A DNA stretch of 64,000 nt from Xanthomonas vesicatoria ATCC 35937 (GCF_001908725.1 NZ_CP018725.1:124001-188000), one strand, 5' to 3'. Counted from the first letter of the stretch, positions 29,405-38,965 are shown. Notes: generated by a model from the sequence alone, not told the origin. Numbers and translations: made by a program.

Positions 29405-30835
29405 TCAGCGGCCGTCGCGCAGGCGGCTATGGCGATAGCCATAGCCGAAATAGACCACCAGCCCGACCAGGGTCCACAGCCCCATCAGCATCCAGTTGTG
29501 CAGGGTCATTGCCGACAGCAAGGCAAGGCAGCTCAGCACACCGGCAGTGCAGATCAGCCACGCGGCCGGCATGCGGAACGGACGCGGCAGTTCCGGATGC
29601 GTGCGGCGCAGGATCAGCACACCGGCACAGACCGCGGCGAAAGCGATCAGCGTGCCCATCGAGGTCAACTCGCCCAGCACATCCAGCGGGAAGACGGCGG
29701 CCAGCAGTGCGATGCCCACACCGGTGATGACGGTATTGATGTGCGGCGTGCGGTACTTGGGATGGATGCGGGTGAAGATCGACGGCAGCAGACCGTCGCG
29801 CGCAATGATCATGAAGATGCGCGGCTGTCCGATGATCATCACCAGCACCACCGACGACAGCCCGATCAGCGCGCCCACTTCCACCACCACCCGCAACCAG
29901 GCCAGCTGCGGATGCGCAGCCACCGCGGTCACCACCGGCTCATCGGTGCCCAGCTGGGTGAACGGCACCAGGCCGGTCATCACCGCGGCCATGGCGATGT
30001 AGAGCACGGTGCAGATCACCAGCGACAGCATCATGCCGATCGGCAGATCGCGCTGCGGCCGGTGCGATTCCTGCGCCGCCACCGACACCGCCTCGAAGCC
30101 GATGTAGGCGAAGAACACCATCGCCGCGCCCCGCAGCACGCCTTCCATGCCGTACTTGCCCGGTGCTTCGTTGGCAGGGATGAAGGGATGCCAGTTGGCA
30201 GGGTCCACGTACTTCCAGCCTGCGGCAATGACCAGGATGATGAGCCCGGTCTTGAGGATCACCATCGCCATGTTCATCGCAGACGACTTGCGGATACCGA
30301 CATAGCACAGCCAGGTCAGCAACAACACGATGCCGGCTGCCGGCAGGTTGGCGATCGCGCCGGTGCGCTGCAGCTTGCCGTCCAGCGGTGCACTGACCAG
30401 GGCCGCTGGTAGATGGATGCCGAAGTGCTCCAGCAGGCTGAGGAAATAGCCGGTCCAGCTGACCGCCACTGCCGAGGCGGACACGCCGTATTCCAGCACC
30501 AGCATCCAGCCGATGAACCAGGCCGCCAGCTCGCCGAAGGTGGCGTAGGTATAGGTGTAGGCGCTGCCGGACACCGGCACCATGGCGGCGAATTCGGCGT
30601 AGGCCATGGCGCAGAACGCGCAGCAGATCGCCGCGAGCACGAACGACAGCACGATCGCCGGGCCGGCATGGTCGGCCGCGGCCTGGCCGGTGATGACGAA
30701 GATGCCGCCGCCGATCACCGCGCCGATGCCCAGGGCGGTCAGCCCCCAGGGCCCGAGCGCGCGTTGCAGGCCCAGCCCGTCGGCCGCCTCATGGCTGGCG
30801 TGCGGGTGTTTGGTGGCCCAAAGTTGTTTGAACAT
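29405..30835 (-). CDS. APC-superfamily amino-acid permease (cationic amino-acid transporter-like)
   Basis: A 476-residue inner-membrane transporter with about 12 hydrophobic segments. The family signature GIGAVIGGGIFVITGQAA in TM1 and the conserved AYAEFAAMVPVSGSAYTY, YIGFEAVSVAAQES and PHPKYRTPH-like loop (IHPKYRTPH) mark the CAT-type branch. The substrate is not readable from the sequence. It is a paralogue of the next gene upstream (30910-32382), with a strong hairpin between them, so the two may not be one simple transcript. Confidence 0.9.
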   Translation of the reverse strand: MFKQLWATKHPHASHEAADGLGLQRALGPWGLTALGIGAVIGGGIFVITGQAAADHAGPAIVLSFVLAAICCAFCAMAYAEFAAMVPVSGSAYTYTYATFGELAAWFIGWMLVLEYGVSASAVAVSWTGYFLSLLEHFGIHLPAALVSAPLDGKLQRTGAIANLPAAGIVLLLTWLCYVGIRKSSAMNMAMVILKTGLIILVIAAGWKYVDPANWHPFIPANEAPGKYGMEGVLRGAAMVFFAYIGFEAVSVAAQESHRPQRDLPIGMMLSLVICTVLYIAMAAVMTGLVPFTQLGTDEPVVTAVAAHPQLAWLRVVVEVGALIGLSSVVLVMIIGQPRIFMIIARDGLLPSIFTRIHPKYRTPHINTVITGVGIALLAAVFPLDVLGELTSMGTLIAFAAVCAGVLILRRTHPELPRPFRMPAAWLICTAGVLSCLALLSAMTLHNWMLMGLWTLVGLVVYFGYGYRHSRLRDGR

Positions 30836-30877
30836 GGAGCGGTTCCGGCTTGGCGCTGCGCGCGATCGTTGAACGAG

Positions 30878-30901
30878 AAGACCGGCGCGAACGCCGGTCT
30901 T
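30878..30901 (-). terminator. Hairpin between the two permease genes
   Basis: A perfect 10-bp stem AAGACCGGCG / CGCCGGTCTT with a CGAA loop (UUCG on the minus-strand transcript), followed on the minus strand by CTCGTTC. UUCG-type loops are very stable. It lies 9 bases after the stop of the upstream permease and before the next gene. Confidence 0.8.
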
Positions 30902-30909
30902 GGAGAGGG

Positions 30910-32382
30910 TCAGGCCTTACGGGCCAGACGGCTATGGTGGATGCCGTAGCCGAAATAGATGAACAGGCCGATCACCGTCCAGCCCACGAACACCTTCCAG
31001 TGCTCCTGGAAGGCCTGGAAGAACAGGAACAGACAGGCCACGGCACCCAGCGGGCAGATCACCATCGCCAACGGCACCCGGAACGGGCGCGGCAGATCTG
31101 GCTTGGTGAAACGCAGCACCATCACGCCGGCGCAGACGGTGGCGAAGGCGAGCAGGGTGCCCATCGACACCAGTTCGCCCAGCACGTTCAACGGGATGAC
31201 TCCGGCCAGCAGCGCCGCGACTACACCGACGAAGATGGTGCCGACATAGGGCGTGCGGAATTTCGGGTGCACCTTGCCGAATAGTTTGGGCATCAACCCA
31301 TCCTTGGCCATGGTGTAGAAGATGCGCGGCTGCGCCATCAGCATCACCAGCACCACCGAGGACAGGCCGGCGATCGCGCCGATCTCCACCGCGGTCTTGA
31401 GCCAGCTCAGTTGCGGGTGCGCTTCCAGCGCGGTGGCCACCGGCTTGGCGGTGCCGAGCTGGGTATACGGCAACAATCCGGTCAATACGGCGCAGACGAT
31501 GATGTAGATGACGGTGCAGATGGCCAGCGACACCAGGATGCCGATCGGCATGTTCTTCTGCGGATCTTTGGTTTCCCCGGCGGAGGTAGAGACCGCATCG
31601 AAGCCGATGTAGGAGAAGAACACGATGGACGCGGCGCGAAACACCCCGTCCCAGCCGAACTGGCCTGGACCGGTGTTTTCCGGGATGAAGGGATGCCAGT
31701 TCGCCGGGTCGATGTAAGCGATGCCGAAGCCGACGAACAGGCAGATCACTACCACCTTGATCGCCACCACGATCGCATTGGCGAACGCCGATTGAGTAAC
31801 GCCCACATAACACAGCATGCTCACCGCAGCGACGATCAACACAGCCGGCAGGTTGACGATGTTGCCGGAGCTGACAAAGCCATGGCCGTCCCAGGCCAAG
31901 GGCGCGCCCGCCAGTTCTGCCGGGAACGGCAGCCCAAGCGTGCCGGTCAGGAAACTGATCAGATAGGCGGACCAACCGACCGCGACGCTGGAGCCGGCAA
32001 ACAGGTACTCAAGCACCAGGCACCAGCCAATGAACCAGGCGATGCCTTCGCCGAGGGTGGCATACGAGTACGAATAGGCGCTGCCGGAGACCGGCATCAT
32101 CGCGGCGAACTCGGCGTAGCACAGGCCGGCGAAGGCGCAGGCGATGCCGGCGAAGACGAACGACAACATCACTGCTGGGCCGGCGTGATTTGCCGCGGCC
32201 TGACCGGTCAGGACAAAGATGCCGGCGCCGATCACTGCGCCGATGCCGAGCATGATCAGATGCTTGGCGGTGAGGGTCCGTTGCAGCGTCGCTTCGCCCT
32301 GCAGGCTGCCTTCGACCGGTTCGCCCGCATCCACACGTCCGGCGGGCTCGATCGGTTTGACCCTCAACAGAGACTTCAGCAT
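30910..32382 (-). CDS. APC-superfamily amino-acid permease, paralogue of the downstream gene
   Basis: A 490-residue, ~12-TM permease beginning MLKSLLRVKPIEPAGRV. The N-terminal membrane signature GIGAVIGAGIFVLTGQAA, CYAEFAAMMPVSGSAYSY, FFSYIGFDAVSTSAGETKDP and VHPKFRTPYVG correspond position by position to the neighbour, so the two arose by duplication. Upstream is a 175-base gap shared with the divergent Nudix gene. Confidence 0.9.
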   Translation of the reverse strand: MLKSLLRVKPIEPAGRVDAGEPVEGSLQGEATLQRTLTAKHLIMLGIGAVIGAGIFVLTGQAAANHAGPAVMLSFVFAGIACAFAGLCYAEFAAMMPVSGSAYSYSYATLGEGIAWFIGWCLVLEYLFAGSSVAVGWSAYLISFLTGTLGLPFPAELAGAPLAWDGHGFVSSGNIVNLPAVLIVAAVSMLCYVGVTQSAFANAIVVAIKVVVICLFVGFGIAYIDPANWHPFIPENTGPGQFGWDGVFRAASIVFFSYIGFDAVSTSAGETKDPQKNMPIGILVSLAICTVIYIIVCAVLTGLLPYTQLGTAKPVATALEAHPQLSWLKTAVEIGAIAGLSSVVLVMLMAQPRIFYTMAKDGLMPKLFGKVHPKFRTPYVGTIFVGVVAALLAGVIPLNVLGELVSMGTLLAFATVCAGVMVLRFTKPDLPRPFRVPLAMVICPLGAVACLFLFFQAFQEHWKVFVGWTVIGLFIYFGYGIHHSRLARKA

Positions 32383-32557
32383 TCAGTACATCCCTAAGTG
32401 GCAGAACGAAGGCGCGCGCGCCTGGGCGAAGGTGTGCGCCGCATCCCAATGGGACAGGCAAGCGGCCTACCTTGCCAAAGCTACACGCTCACGACAAGCG
32501 CGTACGCAGCATGAATGGCGATAATGGTCGCTGGTCAATGACAATCGGGAACGATAG

Positions 32558-33106
32558 ATGGTGGATGCAACCCTGCGACAGCAACTGGCGGCGTACCGCG
32601 CCCGCTGGCCGAACGAGTGCAAAGTGGCCGACCAGTTCGAGCAGCTGCTTGACGATGCCACCGATCCGTTCGTGCGCGAGCGTGTCGAAGGTCATTTCAC
32701 CGGCTCGGCCTGGGTCGTCAGCGCCGACGGCAACCGCACGCTACTGACCCACCATCGCAAGTTGCAGCGCTGGCTGCAGCTGGGCGGCCACGCCGATGGC
32801 GACCGCGATCTGGCGCAAGTGGCGCTGCGCGAGGCCGAAGAAGAGTCCGGTCTAACCGGTTTGCGTCTGGCAGATGCCGAGCTGTTCGACCTGGACCGCC
32901 ACTGGATTCCCGCGCGTGGCGAGGTGGCGGGGCACTGGCATTTCGACGCGCGTTACCTGGTGGTGGCAGGCACCGACGAAGCGTTCGAAGTCAGCGAAGA
33001 ATCGCTTGCACTGGCGTGGCGCCCGATCGCCGAGCTGCTTGCCGAGCCGGAGCTTGATCCCTCGCTGCGGCGCATGGCGCAGAAGTGGTTGGCGAGCCGG
33101 GAGTAG
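32558..33106 (+). CDS. Nudix hydrolase
   Basis: A 182-residue protein with the Nudix box GGHADGDRDLAQVALREAEEESGL shown by its ends (GGHADGD and REAEEESGL). The catalytic REAEEESG is intact, but the Glu expected in Gx5E is Arg. Nudix enzymes hydrolyse nucleoside diphosphates linked to another moiety; the substrate is not predictable. Start ATG 32558 lies in a region divergent from the permease. Confidence 0.85.
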   Translation: MVDATLRQQLAAYRARWPNECKVADQFEQLLDDATDPFVRERVEGHFTGSAWVVSADGNRTLLTHHRKLQRWLQLGGHADGDRDLAQVALREAEEESGLTGLRLADAELFDLDRHWIPARGEVAGHWHFDARYLVVAGTDEAFEVSEESLALAWRPIAELLAEPELDPSLRRMAQKWLASRE

Positions 33107-33266
33107 CGATTCGGGATTCGAGATGGGTAAAACAGCGATTCCGACGCCGTTCCGCATGGCCAGGATGCCGTTTCCTTTTCCTGTCCCTCGACGGCGGCGG
33201 CCCAGTAAACCCTCAAGTAGCCGCGCGCCGTTGTTACGAATCCCCAATCTCGCCCCCCCATCCCGG

Positions 33267-34508
33267 TCAGTAAAGCACCCGCGTCCGCAAGGTACCGGTG
33301 ATCTGTCCGAGCTCGTCCTTCAGCACGCCCGCCAGCTCCTCGCTGGCGCTGACATCGATCACCACATAGCCCACCTTGGGGTCGGTGCGCAAAAACTGGC
33401 CGTCGATATTGAGGTTGTGACGCGAGAACAGTTCATTGATCTGCGACAGCACGCCCGGCACGTTGCGGTGGATGTGCAGCAGCCGCAGGCTGTCGGGGTG
33501 CTCGGGCAGGGTGACCTCGGGGAAATTCACCGCCGACAGGGTGCTGCCGTTGTCGCTGTAGCGCACCAGCTTGGCGGTCACTTCAATCCCGATATTGTCC
33601 TGCGCTTCCAGCGTGCTGCCGCCCACATGCGGGGTCAGGATGACGTTGTCGTGGGCAGTCAGTGGCGATTCGAATGCATCGCCATTGCCCTTGGGCTCGA
33701 CCGGGAACACGTCCACCGCCGCGCCGCCGATCTGGCCGGAGGTGAGCGCCGCATCCAGCGCATCGATGTCGATGACGGTGCCGCGCGAGGCGTTGATCAG
33801 GTGCGCGCCAGGTTTCATGCGGGCGATTTCGGCTGCGCCGATCATGTCCTTGGTGGACGGGGTCTCCGGCACGTGCAAGGTGACCACGTCCGAGCGCGCT
33901 AGCAGGTCGTCCAGGTCAATCGCTGCACGGGCATTGCCCAGCGACAATTTGGTTTCGATGTCGTGGAAGATCACCTGCATGCCTAACGATTCGGCCAGCA
34001 CGCCGACCTGGGTGCCGATATGCCCGTAGCCGACGATGCCCAGCACCTTGCCGCGCGTCTCGTGGCTGCCGGCGGCCGACTTGGACCAACCGCCGCGGTG
34101 GCATTCGGCATTTTTCTGCGGAATGCCGCGCAACAACAGGATCGCTTCGGCGATCACCAACTCGGCCACGCTGCGGGTGTTGGAGTAGGGCGCATTGAAC
34201 ACCGGAATGCCGGCCAGCTCGGCCGCGTCCAGGTCGACCTGGTTGGTGCCGATGCAGAAGCAGCCCACTGCCATTAGCCGCTTGGCATGCGCCAGCACCT
34301 CGGCGCTCAATTGCGTGCGCGAGCGGATGCCCACGATGTGCGCGTCGGCGATGCGCGCGATGAGCTCGTCTTCGGGCAACGACTTGGCGTGCAGTTCGAT
34401 CTGCGAATAACCGGCGGCGCGGAACACATCCACGGCGGTCGGGCTGATGCCTTCCAGCAACAGGACGCGGATGTCCTGCTTGGGAAACGAGGTTTTCTTC
34501 GGCGACAT
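33267..34508 (-). CDS. serA: D-3-phosphoglycerate dehydrogenase
   Basis: A 413-residue enzyme for the first step of serine synthesis. Start at 34508 (MSPKKTSFPKQDIRVLLLEG); an ATG four codons upstream and a longer frame lack better support. NAD-binding GIVGYGHIGTQVG, catalytic region INASRGTVIDIDAL and TPHVGGSTLEAQ, and a C-terminal ACT domain (from about residue 340, NVPGVLSQINELFSRHN) giving likely serine feedback. It is divergent from a D-2-hydroxyglutarate dehydrogenase-like gene across 208 bases. Confidence 0.95.
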   Translation of the reverse strand: MSPKKTSFPKQDIRVLLLEGISPTAVDVFRAAGYSQIELHAKSLPEDELIARIADAHIVGIRSRTQLSAEVLAHAKRLMAVGCFCIGTNQVDLDAAELAGIPVFNAPYSNTRSVAELVIAEAILLLRGIPQKNAECHRGGWSKSAAGSHETRGKVLGIVGYGHIGTQVGVLAESLGMQVIFHDIETKLSLGNARAAIDLDDLLARSDVVTLHVPETPSTKDMIGAAEIARMKPGAHLINASRGTVIDIDALDAALTSGQIGGAAVDVFPVEPKGNGDAFESPLTAHDNVILTPHVGGSTLEAQDNIGIEVTAKLVRYSDNGSTLSAVNFPEVTLPEHPDSLRLLHIHRNVPGVLSQINELFSRHNLNIDGQFLRTDPKVGYVVIDVSASEELAGVLKDELGQITGTLRTRVLY

Positions 34509-34716
34509 GGGGGAGCGCATTGCAGCAATCGGGTCGGCAACTATGCCAGAAGGGGTGCCGGATTGGGCGCTCACACCGCAGCGATTGCCTACGGCAATCC
34601 CTTGCGCCGCAACGGTTTCAGCTGAATCCAACGCCGCGGCAGCACCTGGCCGCGCAACTGGACGAGGCCGCCGCGCGCTGGCACGCTGTGCGGTTCCTAC
34701 TGCAGCGCCGCGTGCC

Positions 34717-36135
34717 ATGACCGATCCCCGCATTCTTTCGTTGCAACAGGCCGTGCCGGCATTGCGTCTGAAAACCGAGCCTGCCGACCTGGAGCATTAC
34801 GGCCGCGACTGGACCCGGCGCTGGACGCCGAACCCGCTGGCCATCGCACTGCCAGGCTCGGTCGAAGAAGTGCAGGCCGTGGTGCGCTGGGCCAACGCGC
34901 AAGGCGTGGCGGTGGTGCCGTCGGGCGGCCGTACCGGTTTGTCCGGTGGCGCGGTGGCCGCCAACGGCGAGCTGGTGCTCAGCCTGGAACGCCTGAACAA
35001 GCCGTTGGATTTCAACGCCGTGGATCGCACGCTCACCGTGCAGGCGGGCATGCCGCTGGAAGCGGTGCACAACGCCGCGCGCGAACAGGGGCTGATCTAT
35101 CCGGTGGATTTCGCCGCACGTGGTTCGTGCTCGATCGGCGGCAACATCGCCACCAATGCCGGCGGCATCCGCGTGATCCGCTACGGCAACACCCGCGAAT
35201 GGATCGCCGGCTTGAAAGTGATCACCGGCGGCGGTGAGTTGCTCGAGCTCAACAACGCCTTGGTGAAAAATTCCAGCGGCTACGATTTCCGTCATCTGAT
35301 GATCGGCTCCGAAGGCACGCTTGGCATCGTGGTCGAAGCCACGCTACGGCTGACCGCCCCCCCGCCACCGAGCAATGTGATGCTGCTGGCGCTGCCCTCG
35401 TTCGAGGTGTTGATGCAGGTGTTCGCCGCATTCCGCGCGCAACTGCGGCTGGAAGCGTTCGAGTTCTTCACCGACCGCGCGCTGGAGCATGTGCTCGCGC
35501 ATGGCGCGCAGGCACCGTTTGCCGAGGTGCACCCGTATTACGTGGTCACCGAGTTCGCGGCCGGCGATGCCGCGCAGGAAGCGGCCGCGATGGCTGCATT
35601 TGAAACCTGCATGGAGCAGGGCTGGGTCAGCGACGGGGTGATCAGCCAGAGCGATGCGCAGGCGGCGCAGCTGTGGCGGCTGCGCGAAGGCATCACCGAA
35701 GCGCTGGCGCGCTATACGCCCTACAAAAACGATGTGTCGGTGCGCATCTCGGCAATGCCGGCATTTCTGGCTGAAACCCAGGCACTGCTTGGCGAGGCGT
35801 ATCCGCATTTCGATGTGGTGTGGTTCGGCCATATCGGCGACGGCAACCTGCATATCAATGTGCTCAAGCCCGACGGCACCAGTCAGGCAGATTTCGTGTC
35901 CGCCTGCGATCAGGTCACCAAGATGTTGGCGCAGGCGTTGCAGCGCTTCGGCGGCAGTATTTCTGCCGAACACGGCATCGGGCTGGTCAAGAAGCCCTAC
36001 TTGTGGAGCACGCGCTCTGCCGCAGACGTCGCGGTGATGCGCGGCGTCAAACGTGTGCTCGATCCTCATCTTTTGCTGAATCCCGGCAAGCTGTTCGACA
36101 TGGATGAGGTGCCCGGCGCAACGCGCGGCGGGTAG
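34717..36135 (+). CDS. FAD-binding oxidoreductase, D-2-hydroxyglutarate dehydrogenase-like
   Basis: A 472-residue flavoprotein of the GlcD/D2HGDH type. The PCMH FAD-binding domain shows VVPSGGRTGLSGGAVA, SIGGNIATNAGGIRVIRYG and MIGSEGTLGIVVEA. The C-terminal FAD-oxidase part has WFGHIGDGNLHIN and SAEHGIGLVKKPYL. Known: in other bacteria D2HG dehydrogenase removes D-2-hydroxyglutarate formed by SerA and so drives the unfavourable SerA reaction. The divergent pairing with serA supports that role here. D-lactate or glycolate oxidation are alternatives. Confidence 0.85.
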   Translation: MTDPRILSLQQAVPALRLKTEPADLEHYGRDWTRRWTPNPLAIALPGSVEEVQAVVRWANAQGVAVVPSGGRTGLSGGAVAANGELVLSLERLNKPLDFNAVDRTLTVQAGMPLEAVHNAAREQGLIYPVDFAARGSCSIGGNIATNAGGIRVIRYGNTREWIAGLKVITGGGELLELNNALVKNSSGYDFRHLMIGSEGTLGIVVEATLRLTAPPPPSNVMLLALPSFEVLMQVFAAFRAQLRLEAFEFFTDRALEHVLAHGAQAPFAEVHPYYVVTEFAAGDAAQEAAAMAAFETCMEQGWVSDGVISQSDAQAAQLWRLREGITEALARYTPYKNDVSVRISAMPAFLAETQALLGEAYPHFDVVWFGHIGDGNLHINVLKPDGTSQADFVSACDQVTKMLAQALQRFGGSISAEHGIGLVKKPYLWSTRSAADVAVMRGVKRVLDPHLLLNPGKLFDMDEVPGATRGG

Positions 36136-36169
36136 TCTCTTCATCACCTCACATGGAATCGACACGCCG

Positions 36170-36463
36170 ATGATGCGCTCCCTGGTGTTTTGTGCTTTGA
36201 CCCTGCTGCCGCTGGCAGCTGCCGCATCCAGTCTTGCGGGCACTTCGGCCGGCGCATCGTCGGCCGGTTCGTCCAACAGCAGCAGTTCTGGCGACGACAA
36301 GGTGGTAGCCGAAGCGCGCGAAGATGCGGCCGGTTTCGTGGCCAGCGATGGCGCCATCCGCGGCGCGCGGCTTGAAGCGGCGTTGCTGCAGTTGCGTAGC
36401 CGTAGCGATGCGGCGCGTCTGTCCAGCGACCTGGAACTGGCGCAGTCCATCCTGGCGCAGTGA
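36170..36463 (+). CDS. Small exported DUF2388 protein
   Basis: A 97-residue protein with a signal peptide (MMRSLVFCALTLLPLAAAAS), a Ser/Gly-rich linker, then the DUF2388 core DDKVVAEAREDAAGFVASDG and RGARLEAALLQLR. Function unknown. Its stop overlaps the GTG start of the next gene (GTGA), indicating coupled synthesis with the DUF4105 protein. Confidence 0.8.
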   Translation: MMRSLVFCALTLLPLAAAASSLAGTSAGASSAGSSNSSSSGDDKVVAEAREDAAGFVASDGAIRGARLEAALLQLRSRSDAARLSSDLELAQSILAQ

Positions 36464-38343
36464 ATCGTCGCCGCCGGTGCGTATGGCTGTGGCTGGCCGT
36501 CGCGATCGCACCGGCGGCGCAAGCGCAATCGCAGCGTTCGCCCGCGCTGCAGGTTTCGGTTGTCGCATCGGAGCTGAGCCCGTCCGAGCGTGATGCCAGC
36601 CAGGCGCTGGTACAGCAGGTCCAACGCCGGTTACCAGTCGGCTGGGTAGCGCGCGATGCGGCACCCATCTACTTGCAGTGGCGCCGCGATTTACCGGCGC
36701 AGGTGCATGGTCGCGCGGTGGGCAATCGCATCCTGCTCGATCATGCGCTGTTGGATGCCTGGAGCATGCAGTCCGCGAGTGCACGCAATGACATCAGCGC
36801 CCCGGCCACGCGGGCGGCGATGGCGGCGTTGGTCCATGAATTGGCGCATGTGCGCGACCGCGGGACGGGCAGTGCCTTGTCGCGCGACCCACGCCTGCGC
36901 GATCTTGCCGGCTGGCAGGTGCGTCCCTGGCGAATCGGACGCGGCGCAAACCGCTTCAGCGACCGCAGTCCCGACGCTTACGAGCGGCATAGCCCGGCCG
37001 AATTTGTTGCCGTCAATCTAGAGCATTACGTGCTGGACGCGGACTACGCCTGCCGCCGTCCAGCGCTCGCGGCATGGTTTTCCGAGCGGTTGGGGCCGCC
37101 GTTCGATGCGGTCACCTGCGCGCCGACCTTGCCGTATCTGCAGGCCGACAACGATGCTGGTGCAATGTCGTTGCTGGCCCTGGACCCGGCGCGGGTCTAT
37201 GCGGTGGACTATCTGCTTGCCGAAGGCAACGAGCAGCCGATGAGTCGCTGGGGCCACAGCATGTTGCGGCTGGTGATCTGCGCGCCCGGTCGCGTACCAG
37301 GGCCGGCGTGCCGGCTGGATCTGCAGTATCACCGCGTGCTGTCGTTTCGTGCCTTCGTCGGCGATGTGCAGATCTCCAGCTGGCGCGGGCTGACCGGCGC
37401 GTATCCGTCGCGGCTGTTCGTGCTGCCGTTGAATCAGGTCATCGACGAATACACCAAGGTCGAACTGCGTGCCCTGTCGTCGGTGCCGCTGGCGCTGCGT
37501 CCGGATGAGATCGCCGCGCTGCTGACGCGTGCGGCGCAGGTGCACTGGAGCTACGACGGGCGCTATTACTTCATCAGCAACAACTGCGCGGTGGAGACCT
37601 ACAAATTGTTGCACGACGGCGTGCCGCGTCTTGCTGAAGCCGGCTTGTCATCGATCACCCCGCGCGGCGTGCGCCAGCGGCTGCAGCGCGCCGGCCTTGC
37701 CGATCTGCACGTGTTGGACGACCGCGCGCAGGCCACGCGTCAGGGCTATTACTTCGAATCGGCGGCGGCGCATTATCAGGCCATGTTCGATGTGCTTCGA
37801 CGCGGCATTCCGGTGCCGCAGACGAGTGTCACGCAATGGCTGGATGCCCCGCCTGATGCACGCGCGCAGTGGTTCGAGCGCGGCGGCCTGCGCGAGACCG
37901 CAGCCGCATTGCTGCTGGAACAGGCTGCACTACGGCGACAGGAGCTGGTTGCGCGCGATGCGCTCAAGCGCTTGTTGCGGCCCGGCGCCGAGCGCGCCCC
38001 AATGCAGGATCAACTGCAGGGCCTGTTCGCTCGGCAGGCGCGTCTCAGTCACCCGGCTGCGCTGTTCAATGGCCCCTATCTCAATAGCCCCAGCTACGGT
38101 TTGCCGCAGGCCGACGAGCGGCAATATGTGAACGCGCAGGTTGCGCAGGCGAGCAACGGACTGGCCGATGGTTGGAAGCAATTGCAGGCTCTGGGCCGGC
38201 AGCAGTTGCCAGCTGAGTTGCGTGCCGATCTGGAGCAGGGCGAGGTGAATGTGGAAAGACTGCGTGCACGCTTGCGGGTGCTTGCACAGCCGGTGCAGGC
38301 AGTTGCGGCTGTGCCAGAGCAGGCAATGCCGCGGGAGCAATGA
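36460..38343 (+). CDS. Exported DUF4105 protein with an N-terminal HExxH motif
   Basis: A 627-residue protein from GTG 36460 with a signal peptide (ends APAAQAQ). An N-terminal region holds LVHELAHVRDRG (H126ELAH130), a zinc-metallopeptidase-like motif, followed by HSPAEFVAVNLEHY. The middle is DUF4105: MSRWGHSMLRLVIC, YHRVLSFRAFVGD and YYFISNNCAVETYKLL, with conserved His and Cys that suggest a papain-like/NlpC-type active site. The C-terminus is helical and Gln/Arg-rich. Predicted periplasmic. Activity untested; both motifs are read from the sequence. Confidence 0.8.
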   Translation: MNRRRRCVWLWLAVAIAPAAQAQSQRSPALQVSVVASELSPSERDASQALVQQVQRRLPVGWVARDAAPIYLQWRRDLPAQVHGRAVGNRILLDHALLDAWSMQSASARNDISAPATRAAMAALVHELAHVRDRGTGSALSRDPRLRDLAGWQVRPWRIGRGANRFSDRSPDAYERHSPAEFVAVNLEHYVLDADYACRRPALAAWFSERLGPPFDAVTCAPTLPYLQADNDAGAMSLLALDPARVYAVDYLLAEGNEQPMSRWGHSMLRLVICAPGRVPGPACRLDLQYHRVLSFRAFVGDVQISSWRGLTGAYPSRLFVLPLNQVIDEYTKVELRALSSVPLALRPDEIAALLTRAAQVHWSYDGRYYFISNNCAVETYKLLHDGVPRLAEAGLSSITPRGVRQRLQRAGLADLHVLDDRAQATRQGYYFESAAAHYQAMFDVLRRGIPVPQTSVTQWLDAPPDARAQWFERGGLRETAAALLLEQAALRRQELVARDALKRLLRPGAERAPMQDQLQGLFARQARLSHPAALFNGPYLNSPSYGLPQADERQYVNAQVAQASNGLADGWKQLQALGRQQLPAELRADLEQGEVNVERLRARLRVLAQPVQAVAAVPEQAMPREQ

Positions 38344-38530
38344 AATTGGCGTCCGCTGACGGCGGCGTTGCGGGTGCCGCGGGTGCATCCGAGAGACGAA
38401 CACGCCGACGTCTTGCAGGTCGTTGAACGACGACGCATGCGTCGACGTTGACAACAACACGCATGCCGCATTGCGCTGCGCCCGACAACCGTCGAGAAGA
38501 ACGCGCGGTTAAGCCTGTCTATCGTGAAAG

Positions 38531-38566
38531 AGCGGCTTGCGAGCGTCGACAACGCCGCAAGCCGCT
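38531..38566 (-). terminator. Terminator after the efpL-lipoprotein pair
   Basis: A perfect 11-bp stem AGCGGCTTGCG / CGCAAGCCGCT with a 14-base loop lies 19 bases beyond the lipoprotein stop. On the minus strand CTCTTTCAC follows. Confidence 0.75.
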
Positions 38567-38584
38567 ACATCTGTACGGCGCCGC

Positions 38585-38965
38585 TTAGCTCGCAGGTTGC
38601 AGATCCGCCTGGGTGGCGTACTGCCGCAACCATTGGCTCACATGCGCATCGTTGCGGTAACGCTGCATCAGTTTGGCAAGGCGTGCCGGTGCGGGCGTGC
38701 AGAACTGCGCCACTGCCACTTCGATTTCGTGGCGGCGGTCGGCGTCGTAGGATTCTTCGCCGGCGAAGTGTTCGCAGGTGTCGTAGTCCTCCACCAGCTT
38801 GCGGACATCCTCCGGCATGCCGCACAGGCCTGCCGGATGTTGCAGCCATTCGTCTTCCACCTTGGGATCGGTGCAGGCGACCGCAGCGGAGGCCGGCGCA
38901 GGGGCCGGTTCCGCGGAGCAGGCAGCCAGCAGCCCCAGAACCAGGGCAACGGTGAGACGACGCAT
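38585..38965 (-). CDS. Small putative lipoprotein
   Basis: A 126-residue protein beginning [24 protein letters not shown], with lipobox LAAC (Cys16) and an Ala/Pro linker. The mature part has five further Cys (for example ACTDP, LCGMPED, DTCEHF, QFCTPA), suggesting disulphides in the periplasm. No function recognised. Its start codon overlaps the efpL stop by one base (TGATG), so it is translated from the same transcript. Confidence 0.75.
   Translation of the reverse strand: MRRLTVALVLGLLAACSAEPAPAPASAAVACTDPKVEDEWLQHPAGLCGMPEDVRKLVEDYDTCEHFAGEESYDADRRHEIEVAVAQFCTPAPARLAKLMQRYRNDAHVSQWLRQYATQADLQPAS

Noticed and set aside
36104..36169. Earlier start for the DUF2388 protein overlapping the end of the flavoprotein gene
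   Set aside because: It would place non-hydrophobic residues before a clear signal peptide that begins at 36170.
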